Notes: generated from the sequence alone by a model not told the origin. A stretch of 64,000 bases of DNA from Deinandra increscens subsp. villosa (GCA_039602395.1 JBCNJP010000023.1:91102177-91166176); one strand, 5' to 3'. Numbered from the stretch's first letter, positions 10,131 through 22,631 are shown. A program made the numbers and translations.

Positions 10131-13100
10131 TAAAAAACGAAGGGAAATCTTAAAAACTTGTAATATTTGTTAAATTAAACTTATTACACGTCACCTTCAA
10201 AATTAGTCAATAATTCCTTCATTTGATCATGAATTCCTTTAAATTAGTCAAGCATTGAATCGTCCCTTGCTTAAAAATGTATGAGGTGTATAGCACTCAT
10301 CTCACTACAATGGATCCACTCTTGTTTGTTTGTACACCTTCTAAGCATGAGAGAGTAATCCCATCCAAAAAGGTGTGTGGTTTAAAAATAAAAGGAATGT
10401 ATTCTATCAAAGCCCTTTTAGTTGTGGAATTCAAATTACTATGTGATTAGAATGTTTCAACTTTACTAAAATACCCTCACGTTATATATGAATGATTTCA
10501 ATAAAACTTATGAACGTTTGATGAGTAAACCTATATCGAAGTGAATAAAAAACTGACTATCTGTCTATCGGTTTTGAACCTCCAATGTCGGTTTGGATGC
10601 TATTGATTTGGTGGTATAGTAGATCAAGCAAGTAAAAAAGGAGAATGAAGCTTTGGTGAAAAGGGTATAAAGGGGTAGATATTACACATTTACACGTGTG
10701 AAGATACTAAAGGTAAATTTGTTATGAATAGTGTAAGTATAGATTACATATCCATTATTATAATTTTTATATTATATAATTCGGTTTGTTTTAGAAATAT
10801 TTGCCGCCCATGATTAAGAAAAACAATAACCGGTCACTTTCATGGTCCCATAAATTGTGCTAACGGCTCTTTTACATTGAATTTAATGATTTAGTGTGTT
10901 ACTTTAATTTAACGGATTAAAATCTTTTTAAATTGGTTTTCTTATGTTGTATAAGTTGAATAACGAGAAAAAAAAAATCCTAACAACCGTTAAAATGCAA
11001 TACACTGTTAGTAACCATTTATAAAGAATAGGTTTAGTATTTAACCTAATTCTAACACTCATTTTCATTTAATTTTCGCTTTGCTTTTCAATTACAACTT
11101 GTAAAAATTTGTTACTTTCTAAGTAGATTGAAAAAATATTGGGAATTGGCGCTAAAAATCTAATAGATTGGTCATAAAACTATACTATATGTTAAATAAA
11201 ATATAAAAGACAGGGAAATTCATTGACCTGACACTCTATACAATAGGTTCTTACATATGCTGGACGTACATGAAAAAAGGTAAAGGAGAAAAAAGAGTAA
11301 TCATACGATGAAGACGATGTAAGGAAGTAGGTCAGTGACTAACAAAATTATTTATTTTAATGCGTAGACTCTGATACCATATAAAATGATAAACTTCAAA
11401 AAGTATCGTGTAACTATTTGTAAATATTGTTATAATAATTACAATAATATTATCTTCCATATAAATAAAACTCATTTAAATCATAACTTATAATTATACA
11501 ATAAAATTGTTACAATAGTACTATCAACATAATACATTCTTAGAAATATATAATTGTATATCTTATGGTTTTTACATTTTTTACTAAAAGTAATCATCTC
11601 TTCGTTATAAACATAGATGAAAAAGGTGACAAAATTAATTTTCTAATAAAAAGTTTGGTATGAATTATCTCCATCCATTATATTTGGACATATCAAACGT
11701 AAGGTTAAATGTTGCTCTCCATTGTATACTAGCCACAAAGTATTAATTATATTTGTTACATTCCGTTAAAAGTATACATCAATTAAATTTATAAATAGTT
11801 GTCCCCATTAATTAATTCTGTAAAAGTAAATGTACATAAAGTTCTTTAAAAATGTGCTTATCTTGTTTCTCTATTTTTTCATATGTACAATTGGATCAAG
11901 TTCGGTTCGGGCTCCACTCTCCACTCTGCTTTATATTTTTAACTATAAGTTTATATGTTATATCAAATATTATATTTAATAGTTATAATGTGAATATATA
12001 TTTTAAGATACTAAAATTATAATTACAAAAAAGATAGGCTTGCTTCGACTACAAACCTAATGAAACTTGATGTGTGAAGTTTGGAATCAAGTTTTGTTTA
12101 TTAAATAAACCGAGGCTCTCAATCTTCTTATATCTTTTTTCTATTTTATTACTTGTCACCATGATTAATAAAATAGAATAAAATTACCCATGAATTCTTA
12201 AAAAGCTAGGATAGTCATATTCCTAAATCACTAATGCTCTTCTAATGATTGTAGCTAATTATGTGTTTTGACAGGTGGAATTATCTGGAACACACCCAAC
12301 TCAAATATGATGTCTTAATAAATTTTACATATATTTTTTAATATCAAACTTATTTAGTGCCCTATAAATGGTTTAGACAAATTATATTTTAATAATCTAA
12401 ATCATAATTTAATCGTTTCGCTCATAATAATTTAACTATCAGTTTGGGTAATAGCAATCCTAGCTAGTTTTCATTTTTGTTAAAAAAAAACAATTCTAAG
12501 AGCATAATCATTATACATTTATACTTGATTTCATGTGAGGAACTTAAGTCACCACCCATATATTCGATATGGCCACTTTTTTTACTATGGATAAATGTTT
12601 GTGTAAAATGTTATAATTAAAACGTATATATGGCTCGTTTTAGCATGTATTTCAAAATAATTTCTCGTAGCAAGGAAAAATTGGTTGAGTAAATTGCATC
12701 GTGTGGATTATTTGATGGATAAAGTTTAGCACAATGAAACTCTCATGTAGTTTATAATTAACGTGTCTATCTTTAATCTTTATTTATATTTTTGATATAA
12801 GTTGTATTTAAAATGGAGTTGGGTTGTATATAATAAATTTCTAATTCTTTACTTCTTAATAATTTGGGTTTTCGATCGATAACTTTTTACATATTATGTC
12901 ATATGAAATTCTAAATACGTGTATAACATTTTTTTATCTTTATCCACATTTTGATAAAATATTATTTAATATTTGCGTAAAATAAACATTTTTCAACGAA
13001 CAAATTTTCACCAACAGATGTTATCACCAACAAATTTTCACGTCTCACTGTGTGTGGAAACTCCACTGATTATTTTTTATCGAACTTACAAACTATGATG

Positions 13101-13980
13101 ACTTATAATATTAAACGGTCTACGTTATTTATTTTAATATTTATTTATATAATTTATTTACGCTTGTCGTTACGAACTTGTCACCACAACGGCACCGACC
13201 ATGGGAATTTAAATTAAACCGCCCACCTCCTTTGGGCCACATCTTAGTATTTTTATGTTAATTTCTTGTGTGATTTTTAATTTATATATATATATATATA
13301 TATATATTCTTTTTTATAAAATGAGTATTCGCTTCAGAACGGTTTCTTACAATTTGCTGGATTACTTTGATTTGTAAGATTATTTATTTATAAGTTTTTA
13401 TTGAAGGGGAGGTTTCAATCGGTGGCCGATCCAGGAAATAGGAAATTTATTCAGTGGATGCCCATAAAAAACAGTAAAGAATAACATAAATTAAAAACAA
13501 CATTAACATGAGTTTTTTATTCAAGAATTTGATAGTTTTGAGTGTTCTGGGTGTCAAAAACAGCTAAAAAAATTATTTTGTCACAAACCTTGGGTTCCAG
13601 AGAGCCGTGAATATATTAACGTCAAAATCTTAAACTCACACTCATACCCCTCATATCTCAATTTACGGTATACCGCATAGCCTACGATGGGTGCTCACTT
13701 AAAGTACGATTGCTAATAATTGCTAATAGTTAGGGGGATTATTTTAATGTGGTCTAATGTTATTATATTGTTGCTTAGCTAGTACCCCATTCTTATCTCT
13801 TTGATTAGATTAATAAACTTAAAAATCATGGTTCGATAAGTGCCAACTCATCACCTTGAAATAAACAAAAATTTAAAATATTTCAATTTTAATTTTCATA
13901 TATATATTTTTTTAATTTTCATTTATGGTATTGGTATGTAAGTTGGATGATTGTGAATGGCCCATTTTCGTAAGGGTCCG
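10131..13980. other. AT-rich region without a recognisable gene
   Basis: No reading frame resembles a known protein, and no tRNA or rRNA is visible. A (TA)n microsatellite lies at about 13284-13308. From about 13420 to 13710 runs a degenerate repeat opening CGGTGGCCGATCCAGGAA, similar to the TIR of the hAT-like MITE at 42621. The remainder shows only A/T-rich low-complexity sequence. Confidence 0.5.
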
Positions 13981-14189
13981 ATTTTTTTCGTGGGTTGGTC
14001 TTTCTTGGATTGGGTTATGGCCCAAATGAAATTCCCGGATAGGTAGAGAATGTGGATCCGGGTACGTATTTCTTGAGCAAAAGCTTTCGTGATTATCGCG
14101 ATAGGTAGGTAGGAAGAGAATTTGAATAATCTCCCTTGGATTCTTGGGTGTTTTAACCTTACCTTGGGGCTTAAAATTAAATTTTTTTT

Positions 14190-14490
14190 AAAAAAAAAGC
14201 GAAGTGTTTGGTATTGGGTTAAATGAAGGCGCGGTTGAAGATCTTTGTCGGCGCCTGAAGTGCCTCCACGGTCAGCTTCGTAACGGGAGGATGTTTAGAG
14301 GTCACACGGTGTGTAGAGATGACATTTCTAGAAAGGTTATGTTCCTATTATTTTTGTGGGCTAAGCATAGATGTCGTTTTGGTAAGTTAGAGTGGACCGC
14401 TTGCTGTAATATCCGTAGTGTTTTTGTTTTCCTCTCGGTCTACCGTCTTGGTAGATTGGTTTTTTAATAAATTGGCCGTTAAAAAAAAGT
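14190..14490 (+). mobile_element. 5'-truncated LINE 3' end
   Basis: An open frame (14204-14467) gives a short basic, Cys-rich peptide with FLWAKHRCRFGKLEW, resembling the C-terminal zinc-finger tail of plant LINE reverse transcriptases. It is followed by TTTTTAATAAATTGGCCGTT and an A-run, a layout typical of plant LINE 3' ends. The upstream reverse transcriptase is missing. This is family resemblance only; target duplications were not found. Confidence 0.45.
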
Positions 14491-16420
14491 TTTAGATTTA
14501 CTGGTAACTAAGTGGGTTGCGAAATATGAGGGGCCAACATAATGTTAAACGTTAATCGGGTTACAAGATATTTGGGCCGTCCATGTTGTTAAAAAGTTCT
14601 TTTTTAGAAATCTTCAAAGGCTCATTGTTTACTTGTCACACTCCACATGAACAGTCATTGAACCGACAATTTTATTTTTTTTCACTTTAGAAATCTTCAA
14701 GATGCTTAATTGCTTACCCATCTCGCCACCATTTGCCATATGGTTCTCACTATTTTCTACTTTTTCCTAGAGAGGAAAGTTTACATCGAAATAAAAAACA
14801 CACGACAACAAGTTATTCCGCTAAACCTTTTTAGAAAGTAAAACTAAGTCTTTCAAAAACTACTTTCATAGATCTTGTGGACACTACCATCTTTGACCCG
14901 TTGAACATCTACTTAGCAGCGCTACAGCCTCAGTAGCAAGGAATCCAAATGTATCAAAAACAAACAATACAAACACGAGTTGATTTTCAAGACACACTTT
15001 CACATGTTTGTTCTCTTTGCCTGTAACAACCAGTTTGACCCATCGTGAAAACACCAACCCACAAGCGGAGAAACCCCTTATAAATTTTCTACGTAAATAT
15101 TATTTACATTAAAGATCCACCGTACAAAAATTCTTTTGGGGCTCCTTTCTTATTGCCTTTCAAATAATTGTTGAACTAACTAAAGCATTGATTTGCTAGT
15201 CACAAGAGTTATAAATTAAGGCTTAAGCTTGAAAAAAGAGATGGCAAAAAAACACCATAAAAAGAGATTGCAAAAAACACCATAAAATGTCACTATGTGT
15301 CGCTATGTTTATTTAGGTTATCAGGGGCTGAAAAAAGAGATGAAAAATAACACCATAAAAATGTTAGATCAACCTGATGGATTGAAACATTCTACCTGCA
15401 GGTGGAACCGGTAGCCCACCATATCACAAACACAACTTATACAACACTCTAGATTGTGTTGACAATTTATTAGATCAACCTGATGGATTTAAACATTCTA
15501 CCTGCAGGAAATTCAAATGACTTATTCGTTCAACTTGATGGTCAATCTGTATCCCAATCCAACTGTTACCTATGCATCCGAAAGTCTCCATCATAGTCGT
15601 TACCGCAGCCAGATTTACAAACATAAGTAGACCAGTTATGGTAGTTGTAACTCCTCCTTAAATAATTCTACATTTCTACTGCACTTAAAATGTCAAAACT
15701 TGGTCCACATGATTAAACTACTACTAATTCTCCACCATTGGGTAAACCTGATGAGGATCCCGCATAAACAGGGTTCTATAGGTATCAAGTCAACTTGGTT
15801 CTGAAGTGCACTTTTTTCTAGCAGGAGAGTAGAAACAGTAGCTCATCAGCCAGTTTAGGCTTCAAACTATTTAGTCTTTGCGGTTTAAACGGCTAACAAT
15901 AGTGCAACTTAACGTTACCCAGAGAGCCTAATATAGCGGCCGGAAAATAAAATGAGAGCTAAAGTTGAACATGGGAGCATACAAATAGCCACGGGTGAAA
16001 ACTGCAGCATTTTAAGTGCAATAGGACGTTTATACTAGCAATTCAACGACTAAACCGATGGACGTTTATACTAGCAACACTGAAGTTGATTGAAGGAAAA
16101 ACACATGAAAGGTGAAAATCAACAGACCAAAATGTTTATTTTTTTAAGTATGTATTGGTGTTAAATTAATGGAAGCAATTAAACCCATGCTGGTTAACAA
16201 TAAACAAAATGCCAATTCAATGTTCCAAATGCAGTTCGAATTATCCCCCCAATAAGCTACAACAAGGAAGATAGTGAACGCATAGTATATTTAACTAATG
16301 CATTATCACTAGTTCATGATACAACCAGGATAGTTATGCTAAATTACAAAAACAATATGATATTAGGTGGAAAAAATTCAGAAACACGAATTATAATCTC
16401 ATTAACCATAAAGTTAATCA
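14491..16420. other. Intergenic region with a duplicated phrase, no gene recognised
   Basis: The phrase TTAGATCAACCTGATGGATT with ACATTCTACCTGCAGG occurs twice, near 15365 and 15472, and may be the remains of a duplicated exon. Sequence from 15520 to 15650 is less AT-rich than its surroundings, but I could not match it to a family in either direction. No open frame of convincing length is present. Confidence 0.4.
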
Positions 16421-16422
16421 TG

Positions 16423-16926
16423 TTATAAACACAATGAGCAATTAGATATCAAAATCAGCCATAGATGGTAGAACAGGTTTTACTTAGACTAAATAACTAG
16501 AAAAACATATAAGCAATCGGAACTCAAACTGAACAATTCAGCAAAATGTCCCCTAAATCACTCGTGGAATCAGTAATATGATGAAAGTATTACTTGATAA
16601 AATTCTGATTCCAAAACAACAGACAATGATGTAAATCTAGCAAAACATTCTTACTCGAATCCAAAAAGTAGATCAAATTATAAACAGAATGAGCACTTAG
16701 AAATCAACATCAGCCATAGAATAGGTTCGAAGATTAAATAACTGGAAAATCATATAAGCGATCAGATCCTCAAATTGAACAATTTAGCAAAATGTCCACT
16801 AAATCACTCATGAAATTGTTAATATGATAAAAGTAGAACTTAATAGAATTCAGATTCCAAAACAACAGACGATATCGTAAATCAAAAAACTAGCAAAACG
16901 TTCTTACTTGAATCCAAAAAGTAGAT
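16423..16926. repeat. Tandem duplication of about 255 bp next to RPL12
   Basis: Copy 1 (16423-16677) and copy 2 (16678-16926) share most of their sequence, for example TTATAAACA.AATGAGCA, AGCAAAATGTCC and AATCCAAAAAGTAGATCAA. Copy 2 runs into the 3' untranslated region of the RPL12 gene on the minus strand. Each copy includes, on the minus strand, GATTC(A/G)AGTAAGAA, which resembles a splice donor. Confidence 0.8.
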
Positions 16927-16945
16927 CAATTAATCAATCAATCAA

Positions 16946-17446
16946 TCAATCCTGAGGAATTTCAACATCTCCATCCGCAATCTCCTCCTGCAAATCCTTC
17001 GGATCCTTACCGTCAACAGTACATCCAACGGAAACACACGTTCCGAGAATCTCCTTCACCGTTCCCTGCAACTCCTTCGCCATCGACCGCGGCCTCATGA
17101 TCTTCGCGATCTCAATCACGTCATCGAGAGAAATGTTACCGCTGTGCTTGATGTTCTTCACCTTCTTCCGATCACGCTCCGGCTCCTTCAACGCCTTGAT
17201 GACCAGAGCGGCGGCGGAAGGGACGACGGAGACCTTAGCCTGACGATTCTGAACCGTAAGTTTAACGGTGACTCTTAATCCCTTCCAGTCCTTGGCGGTT
17301 TCCTTTGCGATATCTTCTCCGATCTTCTTTGGAGATAGACCGAGTGGTCCGATCTTCGGAGCGAGTGAACTCGCTGCGCCGACCTCGCCTCCGGTGACGC
17401 GGACGTAGACATCGACGACTTGTGACGGATCGAACTTCGGCGGCAT
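16946..17446 (-). CDS. RPL12: Cytosolic 60S ribosomal protein L12 (uL11)
   Basis: Full-length, single-exon frame of 166 residues, the usual length for eukaryotic L12. The protein is the uL11 component of the P-stalk base of the large subunit and binds the GTPase-associated region of 25S rRNA. Visible family features are the MPPKFDPS start, the N-terminal APKIGPLGLSPKKIGEDIAK segment (residues 29-48), the basic linker after the NRQAKVSVVPSAA segment, and the C-terminal RNA-binding region with NISLDDVIEIAKIMR and the GTCVSVGCTVDG strand near the end. Plant RPL12 genes are commonly intronless, so this need not be a retrocopy, and the intact promoter motifs upstream support a working gene. The start is the only ATG matching the conserved N-terminus. 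Confidence 0.97.
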   Translation of the reverse strand: MPPKFDPSQVVDVYVRVTGGEVGAASSLAPKIGPLGLSPKKIGEDIAKETAKDWKGLRVTVKLTVQNRQAKVSVVPSAAALVIKALKEPERDRKKVKNIKHSGNISLDDVIEIAKIMRPRSMAKELQGTVKEILGTCVSVGCTVDGKDPKDLQEEIADGDVEIPQD

Positions 17447-17515
17447 CGTTGAAAAATCGGGAGAGACGGCGGCGAATGAGGGGGGCAGGGAAATGAAAAT
17501 TAAAGAGGAGGCGAA

Positions 17516-17526
17516 CTAGGGTTTTT
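17516..17526 (-). promoter_or_regulatory. Telo-box upstream of RPL12
   Basis: On the minus strand AAAAACCCTAG lies about 70 bp upstream of the RPL12 start codon. The telo-box AAACCCTA is a standard element of plant ribosomal-protein promoters and leaders. Confidence 0.8.
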
Positions 17527-17553
17527 CATAACACGTAACATAAGGCTCGAGTT

Positions 17554-17595
17554 TGGGCTTGGGCTTGGTTTTTGGATTGGGCTTTGGGTTGGGCT
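17554..17595. promoter_or_regulatory. Four site II elements (TGGGCT) upstream of RPL12
   Basis: TGGGCT occurs at 17554, 17560, 17578 and 17590. Site II motifs (TGGGCC/T), bound by TCP factors, act with telo-boxes in plant ribosomal-protein and growth genes. Four in 42 bp next to a telo-box strongly suggests the RPL12 promoter. Confidence 0.75.
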
Positions 17596-17599
17596 TAAA

Positions 17600-18317
17600 C
17601 TTGAGGCGTACATGAGTTTGAACTATCAAGTATCAATGTTCTGAAAAAATACATATAAATATCGATATGATTAAAAACCTTGAAAGTTAATTTCTTTGTT
17701 TATAAATTGCAATTTATTGTTTTGGTTGCTAAAAAGTTTTAGAGGTGTATTTTTTCTATTTTTTTTTTTATTTTAGAAACTTTAATAGCTACACGAACAC
17801 CCGATACAAACCTAGCATGATATTTGTGGGTTTAGGTTTACCGTACAAAACTTCAGGTTGAAAGAACAACTTTTACACACATGAGATATGCAATATTTAA
17901 TCAACTTCATTACTAGGACTACGCAAGTACTTAAATGACAAACAAGAGAAAATGAAATAAATTGCAAAATGAGAAAACAAACTTACTACTTCACTAGTGA
18001 CTCGATCACTGGGCTAAAAAAAAGACTTTTGGGAGTAGCTTTTGAGTAAAAGTTTTTATTGAGTTATGAATTTTTGTAAATGAGTTTTTAAAAAAGTGTT
18101 TACATTAGTTTTTGTGGTGAGATCGTTTATTTTATATAAGATGGTGAAAAAATAAGTTATATACGTATAAGACTAGGTGAATATAAGGTTAATATAAAGA
18201 TATTATGATAATTGGATTATTATAAAGCAAATTCAAAAAGCTTTTTGTGGCTTTTTGAACCGTTTTTTTACCATTACAAAAAGTGAGTTTGACAAACCTT
18301 TAAAGTGACTTATTTGC
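17600..18317. other. Intergenic, upstream of RPL12; no gene seen
   Basis: AT-rich sequence with a T-run at about 17748-17772. Around 18020-18310 are AAAAGCTTTTTG and AAAAAG(T)GAG phrases of the kind found in MITE arms, but I could not pair the ends. Confidence 0.4.
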
Positions 18318-19552
18318 TTTTTCAAAACGAAAATTGGCCTATATTAATCTCAGTTATGATTTTGGCCTACAACAATCCCAGTTAATAACATGTTGGCCTA
18401 TATTAAACCACCGTTAAATTGTGACTAACGACGGTGTTAACTTTTTGCTTGACTGTGCAAGACACATAGGATCCTAGGTGGCATTGTATTTAAAAAAAAT
18501 CCTAGATGGCATTGTATTAAAAAAAAACTTTTAATCAAACTAAACAACAAATTTGTTATACAAAATTGATTCGGTGTTATCAAGTTCTATAAAATCTGAT
18601 CAATTAAATTGTCAATTTAGAAACCGAAAATGACCGAAGTAACCTAAGGCTTTTATTAGCTCACTAGGTTAATAACCCGTGTAATACACGGACTGACCAG
18701 AGAGTAATAATATTTGATAAATACAAAAGAAAAAGATAGTGATCAAGAAATTTGAAAATTATGATTGATATAAAATTCTTATAATATTTAAAATTTTATT
18801 ATATTTGGCAAGTTGTTTATTACTTTCCATAAAAGACTAAAGTTATTGAGTAAATTAATAAAATCTACATAAATATTATCAAATTTTAAAAATAAAATTT
18901 TATTTTTGATAAAATTGGTAATTAATCTTAATTAATGATTACTAAATTGGTAATTATTGTGAGCTTGACATGTGGCGTTGGTGATGTAGACCAATTATAA
19001 ATGAAACATGTGACAAAAATTTTATTGCTTTATTAGGATTAAGATAATCATACACATATATATATATGACAACACTAATTTGAAGAAGAACAACTAATAT
19101 TTACATTAAATAATAGTGCTCTTATTTATTATTGAGGTGAAAATCATCTCGTTTATATTCCGTTGACAAAGCAAGCTAGTCTATTTTTTAATTCTTCTAG
19201 AATATCAAATCCTATCAGTTATATAAAATGGATTTAATGTCTTCTAGGGGTAGAAATACACGATTTGAAATTACGTGACTTACATTTGTTTTTAGGTAAT
19301 TTTTTATTTTTATTAAAAGTTTTTTTAATACAATGCCACCTAAGAATTTTTCAAAAACAATGTCATCTAGGATGCTATATGGCTTGCACAATCAGCAAAA
19401 AGTTAACACCATTACACACAACTTAACGGCGGTTCAATATAGTCCAACATGTTATTAACTAGAATTATTGTGGCCAAAACCATAATTGGGACTATTATCG
19501 GCCAATAGGTGAAAACTAGGATTAATATAGGACAATTTTCATTTTCAAAAAA
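18318..19552. mobile_element. Long-TIR (about 220 bp) non-autonomous DNA element
   Basis: The left arm (about 18318-18540) and the right arm (about 19315-19552, inverted) match over roughly 220 bp with divergence; shared phrases include GAAAATTG.CCTATATTAATC, TTAATAACATGTTGG and GTGGCATTGTATT. Long TIRs around a non-coding core suit Mutator-like elements. I could not define a target duplication. The core holds a complete reverse Helitron. Confidence 0.65.
18664..19038 (-). mobile_element. Complete short Helitron nested in the long-TIR element
   Basis: On the minus strand it begins TCCTAATAAAGCAATAAAAT at 19038, preceded by A, and ends with the hairpin CCGTGTATTACACGG, then GTTATTAACCTAG at 18664, followed by T. 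The A...T context is the canonical Helitron target. A second copy in the plus orientation starts at 35502. No protein is encoded, so mobilisation would depend on another Helitron's Rep/helicase. Confidence 0.75.
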
Positions 19553-19555
19553 GGG

Positions 19556-20455
19556 AGATTATAGTGAAACAAACATATTTGATTTTGTACAAGATCAAAA
19601 CGATCGTTTTTGACCCAAACAACCATTTGGGCCAAAACGACACGACGATAACCCCTTAAAATTCAGGGGAGTGGTTTTTTAATATTTAAAAAAGAACACA
19701 ACTCAAACGACAATTTGGTCCCAAACCCCCCTATGGAAAATTTAAATGACCCTGTGACATCAAACGATCGTATGAAAGTTGTTTTTGTATGAAAACTCAT
19801 TGTGTAATTAACCGGACCGTTTAATAATTAATAAGTCATTAACTAGTTTTTTTTAAATCCCGTATAGAGGTGCAAATCTCAAACTGGTTCTTGTTTTCAA
19901 ACCGGTTTCAACCGGTTTCCCTCCTTCATGTACAAATCGGTTTGAGAAAAAACGGTTCCTAACCGGTTTGTACACATCAATTTTATAGCCGTTTATGGCC
20001 CATTTTGACTGTTTTTCACCCATTTTGACCATAATCTTTGGTATATATGTGTTACAAATAACATGACCCCACTCCTTTATCTTTAAAAAAACACTCAAAC
20101 ACACTAATTTTATCACTCATAAACACTCGAACATCTATCTTTGTATTTTCATTGCGTATTTTCGTTTCAAAACATCTATCTTGTAAGCTATCTATCTCGA
20201 ACAACTTGCGTCTGTAATGTTTTATGTTTGAATTCAATAAAAAATATACTTTACTAGTTTATATAGTAATTTTAAAAGTAAAAAAAAAATAGCGGAGGAA
20301 CCGGTCCAAATTAGTTTGGGCCAAGAACCGGTTCGGTTCCAAACCGAAACCAGTTTGGGTGGTTTGACAAATTTTTCCTATTTACCGGTTTGAAAAAACG
20401 AACCAGTTTTAACCCAAACCTGTTTTGACCCAAACCGGTCAACATCTAAACCGGT
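19556..20455. repeat. Repeat-rich region with CCGGTT-type tract
   Basis: 19560-19770 shares the phrase CCTTAAAATTCAGGGG with the MITE at 26735. 19860-20465 is densely packed with AACCGGTT words and resembles the dispersed repeat in aquaporin intron 2. I see no gene. Confidence 0.5.
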
Positions 20456-20457
20456 TG

Positions 20458-20582
20458 GGTTACCATTATGTTGAGTAATTTCAATTTTCATGTGCCCAAG
20501 TTGATGTTTTGTGGCACCTAACACGTAAACCACCATCTTTCTTTAACTCTGTAACATTATTCCGAGCTGCCCAATAAATCTT
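20458..20582 (+). repeat. Inverted repeat arm 1
   Basis: About 125 bp containing CATGTGCCCAAGTTGATG and CACCTAACACGTAAACC. It recurs in reverse complement at 22632-22755 with few mismatches. The two arms flank about 2 kb that includes the first assembly gap. Confidence 0.8.
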
Positions 20583-20838
20583 CTTATATTGTATGTTACC
20601 TCCCCAAAAGAATTTCTTGCGGATTATTTATAGGGGCACCCGGTATGGTGTTGTTAACCTGGCGTCAAGGAGGCTTAACGTCAATGTTGGCGGCGATGAA
20701 ACCGTGCCCTTCCCCTGCCATCATTCGCCAACCTTTAACCCCGCCATATCTTCAATGCCGGTGAAGGCCTGCGCCATCCTTGCACCATCAAATCACAAAT
20801 TGACAATTATTTTCATATTTTTATTATATATATATTAA

Positions 20839-21017
20839 GGGCATGTTTGGGATTCCATTTGAAAATGACTTTTGGCTTTTGGAGGAGGCAAAAAGTCAAA
20901 AATGTCCCTCCAAAAGCAACAAAAAGCCACAATGTTGTGACTTATTAGCTTTTGGAGGGGTATTTTGACTCCTCCAAAAGCCAAAAGTCATTTTCAAATG
21001 GAATCCCAAACATGCCC
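20839..21017. mobile_element. Palindromic Tourist-like MITE with TAA duplication
   Basis: The first 49 bp, starting GGGCATGTTTGGGATTCC, is repeated exactly in reverse complement at the other end, and the copy is flanked by TAA on both sides (20836-20838, 21018-21020). The 179-bp element encodes nothing. A 3-bp TAA duplication fits the PIF/Harbinger (Tourist) class. Perfect arms suggest recent insertion. Confidence 0.88.
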
Positions 21018-21020
21018 TAA

Positions 21021-21540
21021 ATATTCATATCACACCACACCACACCACATGAGGTATATCCCATGTATGTTATGTGATGTTATATATCCAGTCATCGCTT
21101 ATGTGGCGTGTGTTAAAGTTTAACATAACATGAGTATACCAGTTACCCTTAACTCGTTGATTATTGTCTTTGGCGCCTTAAAAAATGAAAAGAAATAGAG
21201 TGCAGGCTATAAAAACGACTTTTATGAGGTTTAATTAAACACTACTCATATTTATTTATTATACTTTTTATTTTAATTAGACATAATCTCTTTAAATGTT
21301 TTGTTTAACCAACACATTTCATTATATATTGCTATCTATACACTACTCATAAATATTTATTATACTTTTTTTTCTTTTCTTGGATAATTATAAAATTATA
21401 AAGATCAATAGTGATCTCTATTTAGAAAATCGGTATTCATAAAATTCAAATTATTAAATATAGAGATGGTGATAAGACTCCGATAGAGATAAAGAAATAA
21501 AGAAAATCTTCAAATTTTAAAGATTAATGTATAGATGGAG
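21021..21540. other. AT-rich intergenic DNA before a gap
   Basis: A short CACAC(A)CCA tract follows the MITE. The rest is A/T-rich with no reading frame I can support; frames drawn through the following N run are artefacts. Confidence 0.5.
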
Positions 21541-22040
21541 NNNNNNNNNNNNNNNNNNNNNNNNNNNNNNNNNNNNNNNNNNNNNNNNNNNNNNNNNNNN
21601 NNNNNNNNNNNNNNNNNNNNNNNNNNNNNNNNNNNNNNNNNNNNNNNNNNNNNNNNNNNNNNNNNNNNNNNNNNNNNNNNNNNNNNNNNNNNNNNNNNNN
21701 NNNNNNNNNNNNNNNNNNNNNNNNNNNNNNNNNNNNNNNNNNNNNNNNNNNNNNNNNNNNNNNNNNNNNNNNNNNNNNNNNNNNNNNNNNNNNNNNNNNN
21801 NNNNNNNNNNNNNNNNNNNNNNNNNNNNNNNNNNNNNNNNNNNNNNNNNNNNNNNNNNNNNNNNNNNNNNNNNNNNNNNNNNNNNNNNNNNNNNNNNNNN
21901 NNNNNNNNNNNNNNNNNNNNNNNNNNNNNNNNNNNNNNNNNNNNNNNNNNNNNNNNNNNNNNNNNNNNNNNNNNNNNNNNNNNNNNNNNNNNNNNNNNNN
22001 NNNNNNNNNNNNNNNNNNNNNNNNNNNNNNNNNNNNNNNN
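21541..22040. other. Assembly gap (500 N)
   Basis: Exactly 500 N, a conventional placeholder, so the real distance is unknown. It lies between two inverted repeat arms, which may be why assembly failed. Confidence 0.99.
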
Positions 22041-22631
22041 TGCGGGCAAATTTCACTCATCCTGATCAAGTATTAAAATCGATTAAAGAAAAAAAACGAT
22101 GTTCATGTTAGTTTTAAGGAAAACGATTCTTTGAATACTTGTAATCGGGGGCGGATCGAGATGATTAGAATGCACACTTATGAAGAGATCGAGATTTTAA
22201 AAGATAAAAAAGAGAGAGAGAGAGAGAGAGAGAATGGTTAACGTTTCACGGGATCGAGATAGATGAATGTGTTGAGACTGTTGGGTATTTTGAATGTAGA
22301 AAAGAGAGATAGCGGTTCCAGATTTTGAAGAAGTAAAGAACCCTAAAAATTGGATGAGGGTGAGATGGTTGTTTTTTTTTTAAAATAAAATAAAATAAAA
22401 AAACGATCACGAGTATAGGGCGTGGGGTTTTTTTAAGGGTCAAATTACCCTTTTACCTTAGCATGTGCCAATCATGTGACCAATTAACGGTTAATTTGGA
22501 TGTCAGTTAGTGAAAAGGTCCATTTCTGAAAAGAAAATAACTTTAAAGGTTGTATCGTGTAATTAGTTTTCAGAAAGGTTAAAATTCATAACTTCAATAA
22601 CTATAAAGGACGTAATCCGTAATTACTCTAA
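22041..22631. other. Intergenic with (GA)n microsatellite
   Basis: A GA microsatellite spans about 22209-22233. On the minus strand from 22443 to 22246 there is a short basic frame that I do not consider a gene. No other feature is supported. Confidence 0.5.

Noticed and set aside
17447..17515. RPL12 as a processed retrocopy because it lacks introns
   Set aside because: Plant RPL12 genes are commonly intronless, and a telo-box and four site II motifs lie at the right distance upstream.
21510..22111. Long open frames on both strands across the first gap
   Set aside because: They consist almost wholly of N-derived unknown residues and are artefacts of the 500-N placeholder.
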